The notes below the pieces were generated by a model, which worked only from the letters and a program-made list of their open reading frames with translations, searched no databases and was not told the origin of the DNA. Below, piece after piece: positions 15,983 through 23,110 of a DNA stretch of 44,244 nt. The stretch's first letter is position 1; each line of letters begins with the position of its first letter. Made by a program: the position numbers and the translations under genes. The stretch lies in assembly GCA_937991535.1 (NCBI GenBank), contig CALKHN010000032.1, positions 1 through 44,244 of the forward strand, given 5' to 3'. The stretch comes from an uncultured Sphingobacteriales bacterium (GTDB taxonomy: Bacteria > Bacteroidota > Bacteroidia > Chitinophagales > Chitinophagaceae).

Positions 15983-17395
15983 TTATAACATTTCAAAATC
16001 AGCATTATTTCTTTCGTCTCCCTCTTCCAAATAATTGGGTTCATTTTTATCTTTCCTTCTTTCAAGTCTTTCATTTTCTATCTCTCTGTCCAACTTCCAT
16101 TCTTTCAAATAATCTGCATCAAAGAGTTTGGGTACAGTCGGCCTTTCCAGACGTTCAATCTTTTTTCTTGTTGGACTAAAGAAGTAGGCGATAAAGCAGG
16201 CAAAAGCATAGTAAGAAGTGTATTCCGCTCCGAACAGTTCCATGCCTAAAATGGTAGCCGCAAAGGGTGTATTGGCGGACCCGCCCAACACAGTAATAAA
16301 ACCCAAAGCGGCAAATAATGGAACAGGCGCATGAAAAACCACAGCTAATACACTTCCTAACGTAGCACCAATAAAAAGCAAAGGGATAACTTCACCACCT
16401 CTAAAGCCGAAGCTCAATGTGATTACAACAAAGAGTAGCTTGATCAACCAACTCCACGTATCAACTCCACCAGTACCAAACGCTGATGCAATGCTTACTG
16501 CGTTTTGACCCATGCCGGCTACTCCAAGCCCTAAATATTGCTGTGTGCCAAAAACATAATATAGAGCTACAAGGAGTATCCCACCCACAAAAGGAATTAC
16601 CCATTTAGGAGATATTGATTTATCAATCCAATGCTTTATATATTGCAATAAAAGATAGAATAGGCAACATAGTAACCCCATTATCACACCAATTGCTCCT
16701 GCTTTTGCCAGTAGTAAAAGATCAGGCGTAAAATTGCCATTGAACATCGGACGGCTTTGGGAAGAAAAAATGTGTTGGAATTGTGTTGAATGAACACCCC
16801 AATAATTACAGGTAAGTGTGCCGACTATGCTGGCGACCATGCAAGGTATAAGGGCATTATAAGGAAACCTGCCTTCCCGAACTATTTCGAGTGCAAAGAA
16901 AGCGCCTGCAATGGGAACACCAAAAATTGCTCCGAATGCCGCAGCAATGCCCGAAGTACATACCACTTTAAATTCCGGCTCACTTAATCTAAACAGTTTT
17001 GCAGAAAAACGACTAATGCTTGCTCCTATTTGAAAAGTAGTACCCTCACGGCCTGCAGAGCCGCCAAATAGATGTGTAATGACTGTTGTTAGGAAAACGG
17101 GAAGTGAAGATCTTTCAGTAACCCCATTACTGGCATCATGAATGTTTTGCAATACAATATTGCTACTGGTTTCACGGAATGCTCTTATGATAAGATATAT
17201 GACTATTCCAGTAACGGGAAGAAACCAAATAATCTGTGGATGTAATAACCGAATAAGGGTTACTTTGTCAATTGCCCAGAGCAGGAGTGCAATAACATTG
17301 CCTATGACAAAGGAGGAAGGTAGTGTCAGAAGTGACCACCGAAGGACTTTTTTGATAACAGACCAATTGCCTGTAAATTGCTGAGTTAATTTCAT
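15983..17395 (-). CDS. ClC-F type fluoride/proton antiporter 1 (riboswitch-controlled)
   Basis: 470 residues, about 12 or more membrane helices, ClC fold. Gating glutamate is Glu117 in GGSAGREGT (111-119); the second half carries GFRGGEVIPLLFIGA (330-344). The GREGT plus GGEV pattern is that of the fluoride-exporting ClC-F subfamily (chloride members have GGIFAP here), but the usual GGEVTP reads GGEVIP (Ile337 for Thr) and the N-terminal GGNNLI-type selectivity stretch reads TSSNIV. So it is a divergent ClC-F paralogue of 18710-20062. Exports F- in exchange for H+. Preceded by its own fluoride riboswitch. A hydrophilic C-terminal tail (about 420-470) is extra. Confidence 0.85.
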   Translation of the reverse strand: MKLTQQFTGNWSVIKKVLRWSLLTLPSSFVIGNVIALLLWAIDKVTLIRLLHPQIIWFLPVTGIVIYLIIRAFRETSSNIVLQNIHDASNGVTERSSLPVFLTTVITHLFGGSAGREGTTFQIGASISRFSAKLFRLSEPEFKVVCTSGIAAAFGAIFGVPIAGAFFALEIVREGRFPYNALIPCMVASIVGTLTCNYWGVHSTQFQHIFSSQSRPMFNGNFTPDLLLLAKAGAIGVIMGLLCCLFYLLLQYIKHWIDKSISPKWVIPFVGGILLVALYYVFGTQQYLGLGVAGMGQNAVSIASAFGTGGVDTWSWLIKLLFVVITLSFGFRGGEVIPLLFIGATLGSVLAVVFHAPVPLFAALGFITVLGGSANTPFAATILGMELFGAEYTSYYAFACFIAYFFSPTRKKIERLERPTVPKLFDADYLKEWKLDREIENERLERRKDKNEPNYLEEGDERNNADFEML

Positions 17396-17401
17396 GCCTA
17401 C
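17396..17401 (-). promoter_or_regulatory. Sequestering sequence (GTAGGC) at the ClC-F 1 start codon
   Basis: The six bases directly before ATG 17395 read GTAGGC on the minus strand and are the exact complement of GCCTAC at 17431-17436, the 3' strand of the riboswitch pseudoknot and its tail. Pairing them would hide the start codon and break the pseudoknot, so fluoride binding should free the start. Seen directly as complementarity; the switching is inferred. Confidence 0.55.
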
Positions 17402-17428
17402 TGAATTAAATTAATTACTTAATCTATC

Positions 17429-17482
17429 CTGTAGGCGCCATCGTCCTTCTATAAGGCGGTTGATTTGGTGGACACCATCACC
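17429..17482 (-). promoter_or_regulatory. Fluoride riboswitch (crcB motif) 1
   Basis: Read on the minus strand the element begins GGTGATGGTGTCCACC, continues AAATCAACCG, then a hairpin CCTT-ATAG-AAGG, and ends GATGGCGCCTACAG. This is the crcB/fluoride aptamer layout: stem 1 GGTG/CACC, loop GGTGTC forming a six-pair pseudoknot with GGCGCC, a short stem 3, and the conserved CCTAC tail. The 3' end is 33 nt from the ClC-F 1 start codon. No intrinsic terminator is visible between, so control is likely at translation. Confidence 0.9.
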
Positions 17483-17487
17483 ATTAG

Positions 17488-17495
17488 CAAATATA
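17488..17495 (-). promoter_or_regulatory. Bacteroidetes -7 promoter box (TATATTTG) before riboswitch 1
   Basis: TATATTTG on the minus strand fits the TAnnTTTG -7 consensus and would place the transcription start near 17480-17483, exactly where the riboswitch begins. A TTTG -33 box at the usual spacing is not obvious. The T-run just upstream of it follows the uspA stop and could also help end that transcript. Confidence 0.55.
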
Positions 17496-17501
17496 AAAAA
17501 A

Positions 17502-17948
17502 TCATTCCATTCTCGGCGGTGTTATCAAAACCGGCATTGTGGCATGGCGTATAACATATTCCGCAACAGAACCTGTGAGCATTCTCCCAATTCCTGAACG
17601 CCCGTGCGTTCCCATAACAATCACATCTGCTTCCCATTCTTTGGAAATATTAATAATTTCCTGTTCCGGGAATCCTTCTGGGGTAAAACGCTCAATGTTC
17701 TCAACTCCATTGTATAAACGAATAAACTGTTCAATTGTTTTTTCCGCTTCGTTTAATAAAACAGTTCCACTTTGCTGTGGAGTAATACCCAAGTCTGCAT
17801 TAATCACCTCTTTTGACTTATCTACCACATATAATAGCCCGATGGTAGCCCTCAAACTGTGTGCCAATGAAAAACCAACCTTCGCTGCTTTCATTGAATA
17901 TGAGCTGTTATCTATGGCTACCAGTATTCTTTTATATTTCATTTCCAT
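17502..17948 (-). CDS. uspA: Universal stress protein (UspA family)
   Basis: 148 residues, single Usp domain: YKRILVAIDNSSYS at the N-terminus with the ATP-site Asp, VIVMGTHGRSGIGRMLTGSVAEYVIRHATMPVLI at the C-terminus containing the G-x2-G-x9-G-(S/T) nucleotide motif. Cytosolic, ATP-binding stress protein. Usp genes are a known class of genes found under fluoride riboswitches, which fits its place as the last gene of the first riboswitch transcript, 14 nt after crcB. Its exact role in fluoride tolerance is unknown. Confidence 0.9.
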   Translation of the reverse strand: MEMKYKRILVAIDNSSYSMKAAKVGFSLAHSLRATIGLLYVVDKSKEVINADLGITPQQSGTVLLNEAEKTIEQFIRLYNGVENIERFTPEGFPEQEIINISKEWEADVIVMGTHGRSGIGRMLTGSVAEYVIRHATMPVLITPPRME

Positions 17949-17962
17949 AATTATCCAGTTAT

Positions 17963-18331
17963 TTATTTAACAATAGTCATTCCTCCCAAAGTTGAAAACA
18001 ACCCCACAACAACACTAAGTAATATATACAAAATGAAATAGGTGTAATTCCCTTGCTTGAATAAACTGATGCCCTCGTATGAAAAGCTGGAGAAAGTGGT
18101 ATAACCGCCGCACAAACCTGTTATAAGGAAAAGCCTCCATTCCAACGTAATCGCCGAATATTTACTGACAAGACCATATAATAGACCAATAATAAAACAA
18201 CCCGTTATATTGATCAGAAAAGTACCCGCAGGGAAAGTAACATGAACAAGTTTACTTACGCCAAGCTGAACAAGGTAGCGGAATACGCTACCGATACCTC
18301 CACCAAGCCATATAATCAGTATTGCTTTCAC
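17963..18331 (-). CDS. crcB: Fluoride channel Fluc/CrcB
   Basis: 122 residues with four transmembrane helices, the right length for a dual-topology Fluc subunit. Hallmarks: WLGGGIGSVFRY (9-19), GTFLINITGCFIIG with pore Asn41, and TGLCGGYTTFSSFSYE (71-86) with the two box phenylalanines (F80, F83) and the central Na+-site backbone. Forms a dimeric F- channel in the inner membrane that lets fluoride leave passively. It sits between a DUF190 gene (16 nt) and uspA (14 nt) behind riboswitch 2. Confidence 0.96.
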   Translation of the reverse strand: MKAILIIWLGGGIGSVFRYLVQLGVSKLVHVTFPAGTFLINITGCFIIGLLYGLVSKYSAITLEWRLFLITGLCGGYTTFSSFSYEGISLFKQGNYTYFILYILLSVVVGLFSTLGGMTIVK

Positions 18332-18347
18332 TCTCTTTTATTTAACG

Positions 18348-18716
18348 TTATTCAACATCCCAAAATTCGACTTCTTTAAAAATAACAACCTTTTCACGTA
18401 AAGAATCCTGGTGCTTTAAAAAAAACGCTTCCAGCTTTTCTCTTTTATCTACTAATTCAACGCACATAGCAAGCTTTGAATTATCACCTTCGACACTGAA
18501 AGAAATTATTTTCCCATCGGTCGTGAAACTTGTATGTGTACTGTGAGCAGATGCGTTAATAATCCCTTCTTTTTTTGCTTCCTGAATCAAGTACATGTAG
18601 GTAGATTTAGGAAACAACTTACGGAAGAAACTTTTTGTGCCATGTTGTACTTTATGTGCCGGTGCTATATAGATTTCCAGCTTGCCTAAAGAATGATGTT
18701 TGACTTTCTTTACCAT
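18348..18716 (-). CDS. DUF190 (PII-like) protein
   Basis: 122 residues, soluble, mixed alpha/beta. The C-terminal stretch with VELVDKREKLEAFFLKHQDSL and VVIFKEVEFWDVE fits the end of DUF190 (VD-x-x-E-K-h-E-x-F, then V-x-h-x-x-V-E). DUF190 proteins have a PII-like ferredoxin fold and are repeatedly found beside crcB, so they probably sense a nucleotide or modulate the channel. The N-terminal half is diverged from the family as I recall it. Overlaps the ClC-F 2 stop by 7 nt. Confidence 0.72.
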   Translation of the reverse strand: MVKKVKHHSLGKLEIYIAPAHKVQHGTKSFFRKLFPKSTYMYLIQEAKKEGIINASAHSTHTSFTTDGKIISFSVEGDNSKLAMCVELVDKREKLEAFFLKHQDSLREKVVIFKEVEFWDVE

Positions 18717-20062
18717 AATTTTCTGTTTTTGATACGTTTTTGCCTTACCTCATGCAACGTTTCATTTGTATGATGATTTAATTTAGTGACCTTAGAAGAC
18801 CCAATTCTTTGTGCGTGGTAAATTCCAGAATGACCACTGAAATAGTAAGCAGTAAAACAGGCAACCGCATAGTATAGTGCATTGTCTGCTCCAAACAGCT
18901 CTACTCCCATAATTGTACATGCTATAGGTGTATTGGTAGCTCCGGCAAAAACAGCTATAAAACCAAGTCCCGCCATCAGATCAACCGGTGCACCGGTGAG
19001 TGTAGCAATAGTGTTGCCCAAAGCAGCACCAATAAAAAACAAAGGCGTTACTTCACCACCTTTGAAACCAGTTCCAAGTGTGATGGCAGTAAACAAGAGT
19101 TTCCACAACCAGCTAAAATTTGTAGCACCCCCTTCACTGAAGCAGGATACTATCGAAACGGCCTTGGGATCAGGATTAGTTACACCGAGGCTAAGGTAAT
19201 CCTGCGTACCTAACACATAAGTAAATACTATGATGGCAAGCCCGCCTATTGCTGGAATAAGCCACTTTATCTTAATCCATCGGTTACTATAATTTTTAAT
19301 TGTATGAGAGAGTTCAGCAAACATATAGCCCGCCAGTCCGAACGCTACACCACCTATAATCGCCTTGATAAGCAAAACGAAATTGAAATGAAAATAACGA
19401 AAGAAAACAACGTCCTTTTCCGTAAAACTAATGGTGTAATGAGTATGATGAATACCCCAGGCAGAACAAACAATATCTGCCAGAACGCTGGCAATAAAGC
19501 AGGGCATCAACGCATCGTGCTTTATTCTACCCAATGCCAGCACTTCTAACGCAAAAATAGCACCAGTAATGGGTGTCCCGAACACAGCGCCAAATCCAGC
19601 TGCAATACCGGTCATTAACAGGGTTTTAACATCCTCTTCTGACAATTTCAATCTTTTCGCAAAAAATTGAGCAAGGCTGCCGCCTATCTGAACTGCTGTA
19701 CCTTCGCGACCTGCTGAGCCTCCGAACAGATGTGTGATAACAGTAGTAAGCAATACCAAAGGAGCCATCCTGAACGGGACGCCACCTCCCGGATCATGGA
19801 TTTCATCCATAATGAGGTTATTGCCGCCTTCGGCATTTTTACCTGAAATTTTATAGACAAAATAGATCAATATTCCCGCAAGGGGCAGAAGGAAGAGGAG
19901 CCAGGGATAAGCAAACCGGAAGTTCATGGCCTTGTCTAATAGCCATAAAAAGAGTGCAACGAGTGAACCTACCGTTATTGAAACAGGAAACACTAAACAA
20001 GTCCACCTGAAGAGGTAAGAAACAATAAAAACGTGTTCAAAGGAAGTTTTTAGCCTTTTCAT
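18710..20062 (-). CDS. ClC-F type fluoride/proton antiporter 2 (riboswitch-controlled)
   Basis: 450 residues, ClC fold. Diagnostic ClC-F features are complete: GGNNLIMDEIHD (79-90) in place of the chloride GSGIP serine loop, gating Glu120 in GGSAGREGTAVQ (114-124), and GFKGGEVTPLFFIGAALGN (332-350) with Glu337, Val338 and Thr339, the positions described for the Enterococcus ClC-F. Exports F- against H+ entry. First gene after riboswitch 2 and promoter; followed by DUF190, crcB and uspA. Confidently assigned to the fluoride branch; the short charged C-terminal tail (420-450) is less typical. Confidence 0.93.
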   Translation of the reverse strand: MKRLKTSFEHVFIVSYLFRWTCLVFPVSITVGSLVALFLWLLDKAMNFRFAYPWLLFLLPLAGILIYFVYKISGKNAEGGNNLIMDEIHDPGGGVPFRMAPLVLLTTVITHLFGGSAGREGTAVQIGGSLAQFFAKRLKLSEEDVKTLLMTGIAAGFGAVFGTPITGAIFALEVLALGRIKHDALMPCFIASVLADIVCSAWGIHHTHYTISFTEKDVVFFRYFHFNFVLLIKAIIGGVAFGLAGYMFAELSHTIKNYSNRWIKIKWLIPAIGGLAIIVFTYVLGTQDYLSLGVTNPDPKAVSIVSCFSEGGATNFSWLWKLLFTAITLGTGFKGGEVTPLFFIGAALGNTIATLTGAPVDLMAGLGFIAVFAGATNTPIACTIMGVELFGADNALYYAVACFTAYYFSGHSGIYHAQRIGSSKVTKLNHHTNETLHEVRQKRIKNRKLW

Positions 20063-20063
20063 T

Positions 20064-20110
20064 CCTACAAATTATAAATTGAATATTAGATAAATCCAAT
20101 AATTTGTAGG
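20064..20110 (-). promoter_or_regulatory. Expression platform of riboswitch 2 (12-bp inverted repeat at the start codon)
   Basis: The aptamer tail CCTACAAATTAT (20099-20110, minus strand) is the perfect 12-base reverse complement of ATAATTTGTAGG (20064-20075), which ends one base before ATG 20062. The helix would bury the translation start, and its first two bases also belong to the pseudoknot strand GGCGCC, so ligand binding and this helix compete. Pairing is seen; the mechanism is inferred. Confidence 0.7.
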
Positions 20111-20160
20111 CGCCATTATCTCAAAAAGATGAGCGGTTCAATTAGGAAGACACCATTTCC
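20101..20160 (-). promoter_or_regulatory. Fluoride riboswitch (crcB motif) 2
   Basis: On the minus strand: GGAAATGGTGTCTTCC, TAATTGAACCG, a CTCA/TGAG hairpin, then AATGGCGCCTACAAATT. Stem 1 is GGAA/TTCC where riboswitch 1 has GGTG/CACC, stem 3 also differs but pairs, while the pseudoknot strands GGTGTC and GGCGCC and the CCTAC tail are identical. This covariation between the two copies strongly supports the fold. It leads the transcript for ClC-F 2, DUF190, CrcB and UspA. Confidence 0.92.
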
Positions 20161-20176
20161 TGTTACCGTAAGAATA

Positions 20177-20184
20177 CAAAAATA
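20177..20184 (-). promoter_or_regulatory. Bacteroidetes -7 promoter box (TATTTTTG) before riboswitch 2
   Basis: TATTTTTG on the minus strand matches TAnnTTTG. The predicted start, about 7 nt on, is near 20170, 10 nt before the aptamer. No -33 TTTG at 19-21 nt spacing is clear. The 186-nt gap between the P-type ATPase stop (20249) and ClC-F 2 holds this promoter and the riboswitch. Confidence 0.45.
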
Positions 20185-20248
20185 ATATTTTTCTGCCAAA
20201 AATTTCTATTTCCCATAGATTTTATGGAAAGAATTAAATATTCCGCAA

Positions 20249-22627
20249 TTATAATCGAATTGTTTCCTCAAACACACTATTTCGTTTATAAAAAGCGACT
20301 TTTATCTTATCAAGCAAGAAACTGGCAACAACAACAACAGCAAGAATCCCTGCAATCATCCATGTTGGAACTGAAGCCATCAAGATTCCAAAACATGCCA
20401 GCAGTGACGATATTACTATATTGCCGATAGTAACCGTGACTACCAAACGGCTTGGAAGAAAAGACCAAAAATGTTCCCGCACCCGCGTAATGTATATAGT
20501 TGCCTGCGCTGAGTAAATGAGGTAAAGAAACATCAGTGTTTGTATTTCGGGGAATGGCAGTTTCAATATTTTAAGTGCCACCCAAAGAATTGCAAATGCA
20601 AGTACGAGCCAGCCCGCTGCTAAAATACCGGCAAGTTTGGAAATTGTGTTTACGTTCCACTGCTCCAACGATGGTGAAACCCAAGCATGGTCTGTCCCGA
20701 GTGTAATGGTTACAAGGTCATTGAATACTACTATCAACACAATTAAACTCAATGGGACTACAAAATCTCCAGTGACGATATATCCGAATGTCAGCAGCAC
20801 TGCAAGCTCTATCGTTCTTGTAATTTTAGTAATCGTCCAGGTCATCATTCTGCGGTACACACGCCGCCCGGCATGAATTATTTTCACAATATCCTGAAGA
20901 CCGGGATTTGTCAGAACTACTTTTGCAGAAGCCTTGGCAACATCGGTAGCTGAATTAACTGCAATGCCGACCTCTGCCTGTTTAAGCGCAGGGGCGTCGT
21001 TAATACCGTCTCCTGTCATACCGGTGATCAAATTCAACTTTTGAAGGGCTTGTATGATTTGATATTTTTCTTCGGGATAAACATTAGCGATGCCGTCATA
21101 ATCAAGCGGGGATTGAAGCGCAGCCGATAAATCACCAATGTGTTCCCCAATATTTAATTTACTGCTGATGACCTTTGCTGTGGCAGGTGTGTCGCCTGTA
21201 ATCATTAGCAGACGGACGCCTAAGTTCTTAATGGCTTGCACCAGTGTAGCTGCATCTTCTCTTGGTAAATCAGCAAGCGTTAATAAACCACGCACTGTAA
21301 TGTTTCCTTCAGCGCCAACGGCAACAGCTAAAACTCTGCCGCCATCCGCCGCCATTTCAGCTACCTTTTCTTCTAACTGTGTAGCAGAAGCTGCATATTG
21401 TGCCATGACAGTCGGTGAACCGAGTATTACAGTCTTTGCCTTGCCGCCTTCTTCTATGTGAGCTTCGGAAATTTTTTTAATCGGGCTAAAGGGTATGTAT
21501 TGTTCACAAGCAAACGGAGTAAGAGAACGCTTTTTCAATTCATGCAAAATGGCAATGTCAATAGGATTTTGCGAAGAAGGGTCGCAAGCCGCCGCCGCAT
21601 AAGCCAGCAGTTCATTTTCGCTACTGCCGGAAAGAGATAATATAGAAGCAATTAAAGGTTTGTTTTGAGTCAATGTTCCCGTTTTATCTATGCAAAGAAC
21701 CTGCATTGTTGCCGCTTCCTGAATGGCCGTTAAACCAGTAACCAAAACTCCTTCTTTTGCCAATACACGGGCTTCAACGGCATTAGCAACGGTAAAACTT
21801 GCTGGCATTGCTACAGGAACAGTAGCAATTACCAATACAATAAGAAACGGCAAAAGCGGAACTATGGCATACCCGTTTAACAAAGCTGCAATTAAAAGTA
21901 TGACGGCAAGCATAACGTCAACAATTGCCAAATAACGTACTACTGTAAATAAAAGCTGCTGAAGATGACCAGGGGCAGAGGCAACCTTAACGAGTTCGGC
22001 AGTTTTGCCAAAAAAGCTGTGCCGCCCCGTAGCCGTTACCAATGCAACGGCTTCACCAGAACGTACAACAGAACCCGAATAGATCGTTTCATTTTCAACA
22101 CGGGCGACCGATGTAGATTCACCGGTAAGTATAGACTGATCTAATTCCACATTTCCGAGAGTGACCGTGCAATCTGCCGGCACAATATCGCCGGTCTTAA
22201 TGTGAATATTATCACCAGGAACAAGTTCTCTTGCAGCAAGAAACTTCCAAATGCCATTGCGAAGTACACGAGTGGTGATTTGCAAATGCTTCTTTAGAAA
22301 ACTCACTACTTTCTGTGCTCTGCGTTCCTGGGTTTCCCCAACAACAGCACTAAAAAGCAGGAGGACTGCTATGATAGATGCCTGGAGAATTTTGCCGAGA
22401 AATGCTTCTAATATCAATGCAGCTTCAAGCGTCCATGGTATAGGCCCCCACAGACGTTTTAATAAACCGAAAATAGGGTGAGCAGGTTCTTCTGTGACTT
22501 CATTATAGCCAACCTCCGTCAAAGCTGATTGTACTTGATCGTCAGTAAGCCCTGTTAGCCCAACGGCGGCTTCTATACCTTCAGAGTTAGTTCCCTCTTT
22601 CGGCTTATTAGTTGGTTGTTCCTGCAT
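20249..22627 (-). CDS. P3A-type plasma-membrane H+-ATPase
   Basis: About 792 residues from ATG 22627. P-type ATPase motifs: TGES (168-171), phosphorylation loop CIDKTGTLTQNK with Asp314, and MTGDGINDAPALKQAEVGIA hinge. The N-terminal LWGPIPWTLEAALILEAFLG and the M4 VIATVPVAMPASF region point to the P3A proton pumps (Pma1-like), not to metal CPx or Ca2+ pumps; no CxxC metal domain. It exports H+ using ATP. Nearby ClC-F antiporters export F- by letting H+ in, so the pump could restore pH and the proton gradient (inference). End of the second minus-strand gene train, just upstream of the fluoride promoter. Confidence 0.9.
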   Translation of the reverse strand: MQEQPTNKPKEGTNSEGIEAAVGLTGLTDDQVQSALTEVGYNEVTEEPAHPIFGLLKRLWGPIPWTLEAALILEAFLGKILQASIIAVLLLFSAVVGETQERRAQKVVSFLKKHLQITTRVLRNGIWKFLAARELVPGDNIHIKTGDIVPADCTVTLGNVELDQSILTGESTSVARVENETIYSGSVVRSGEAVALVTATGRHSFFGKTAELVKVASAPGHLQQLLFTVVRYLAIVDVMLAVILLIAALLNGYAIVPLLPFLIVLVIATVPVAMPASFTVANAVEARVLAKEGVLVTGLTAIQEAATMQVLCIDKTGTLTQNKPLIASILSLSGSSENELLAYAAAACDPSSQNPIDIAILHELKKRSLTPFACEQYIPFSPIKKISEAHIEEGGKAKTVILGSPTVMAQYAASATQLEEKVAEMAADGGRVLAVAVGAEGNITVRGLLTLADLPREDAATLVQAIKNLGVRLLMITGDTPATAKVISSKLNIGEHIGDLSAALQSPLDYDGIANVYPEEKYQIIQALQKLNLITGMTGDGINDAPALKQAEVGIAVNSATDVAKASAKVVLTNPGLQDIVKIIHAGRRVYRRMMTWTITKITRTIELAVLLTFGYIVTGDFVVPLSLIVLIVVFNDLVTITLGTDHAWVSPSLEQWNVNTISKLAGILAAGWLVLAFAILWVALKILKLPFPEIQTLMFLYLIYSAQATIYITRVREHFWSFLPSRLVVTVTIGNIVISSLLACFGILMASVPTWMIAGILAVVVVASFLLDKIKVAFYKRNSVFEETIRL

Positions 22628-22687
22628 TGTTACGTTTTTTTGATATCCTGAAATAAACACAGCACACTACAATGATCAGGATACGTT

Positions 22688-23107
22688 TTATGATGGAAAA
22701 ATGAGCACTACGGTTCCTGCAATAATTAAAATTGCGCCGATAGCAGTTTTAAGGGTCAGCGCTTCTCCTAAAAACAAGACTGATAAAACAATTGTCAATG
22801 CAACACTGAGCTTATCTACCGGAGCCACCTGCGACACTTTGCCCAACTGTAATGCCTTAAAATAAAATATCCATGACAGACCTGTGGCCAAGCCAGAAAG
22901 GCAAATGAATAAAATGTTTTGTTTGGATAAAGTAGTTATGCCTTTGGCTTCTTTCCTTGCAAGCACAATACCCCATGCCACTAATAAAATAATAATAGTT
23001 CGTATGGCTGTTGCCAAATTAGAATTTACACCTTTAATGCCAATCTTGGCAAATATGGCTGTTAAAGAAGCAAACAAAGCAGAAAGCAAAGCGTATATCC
23101 ACCACAT
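22688..23107 (-). CDS. Single-domain EamA/DMT membrane protein
   Basis: 139 residues with five hydrophobic helices, equal to one half of a ten-helix drug/metabolite transporter. Visible EamA features: ALLSALFASLTAIFAKIGIKGV at the start, YFKALQLGKVSQVAPVDKLS in helix 4 and LGEALTLKTAIGAILIIAGT at the end. Such half-size proteins work as dimers. Substrate unknown. Packed between a PAP2 phosphatase gene (3 nt) and the H+-ATPase gene. Confidence 0.85.
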   Translation of the reverse strand: MWWIYALLSALFASLTAIFAKIGIKGVNSNLATAIRTIIILLVAWGIVLARKEAKGITTLSKQNILFICLSGLATGLSWIFYFKALQLGKVSQVAPVDKLSVALTIVLSVLFLGEALTLKTAIGAILIIAGTVVLIFPS

Positions 23108-23110
23108 ATT

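Noticed and set aside
16790..16987. Plus-strand open frames inside the ClC-F, enolase, RND and other genes
   Set aside because: They run opposite to strongly supported genes, show no family features and have no start context.
20249..22627. P-type ATPase as a heavy-metal (CPx) or Ca2+ pump
   Set aside because: There is no CPC/CPH metal motif or N-terminal CxxC domain; the N-terminal GPIPWTLEAA and overall length fit P3A proton pumps.
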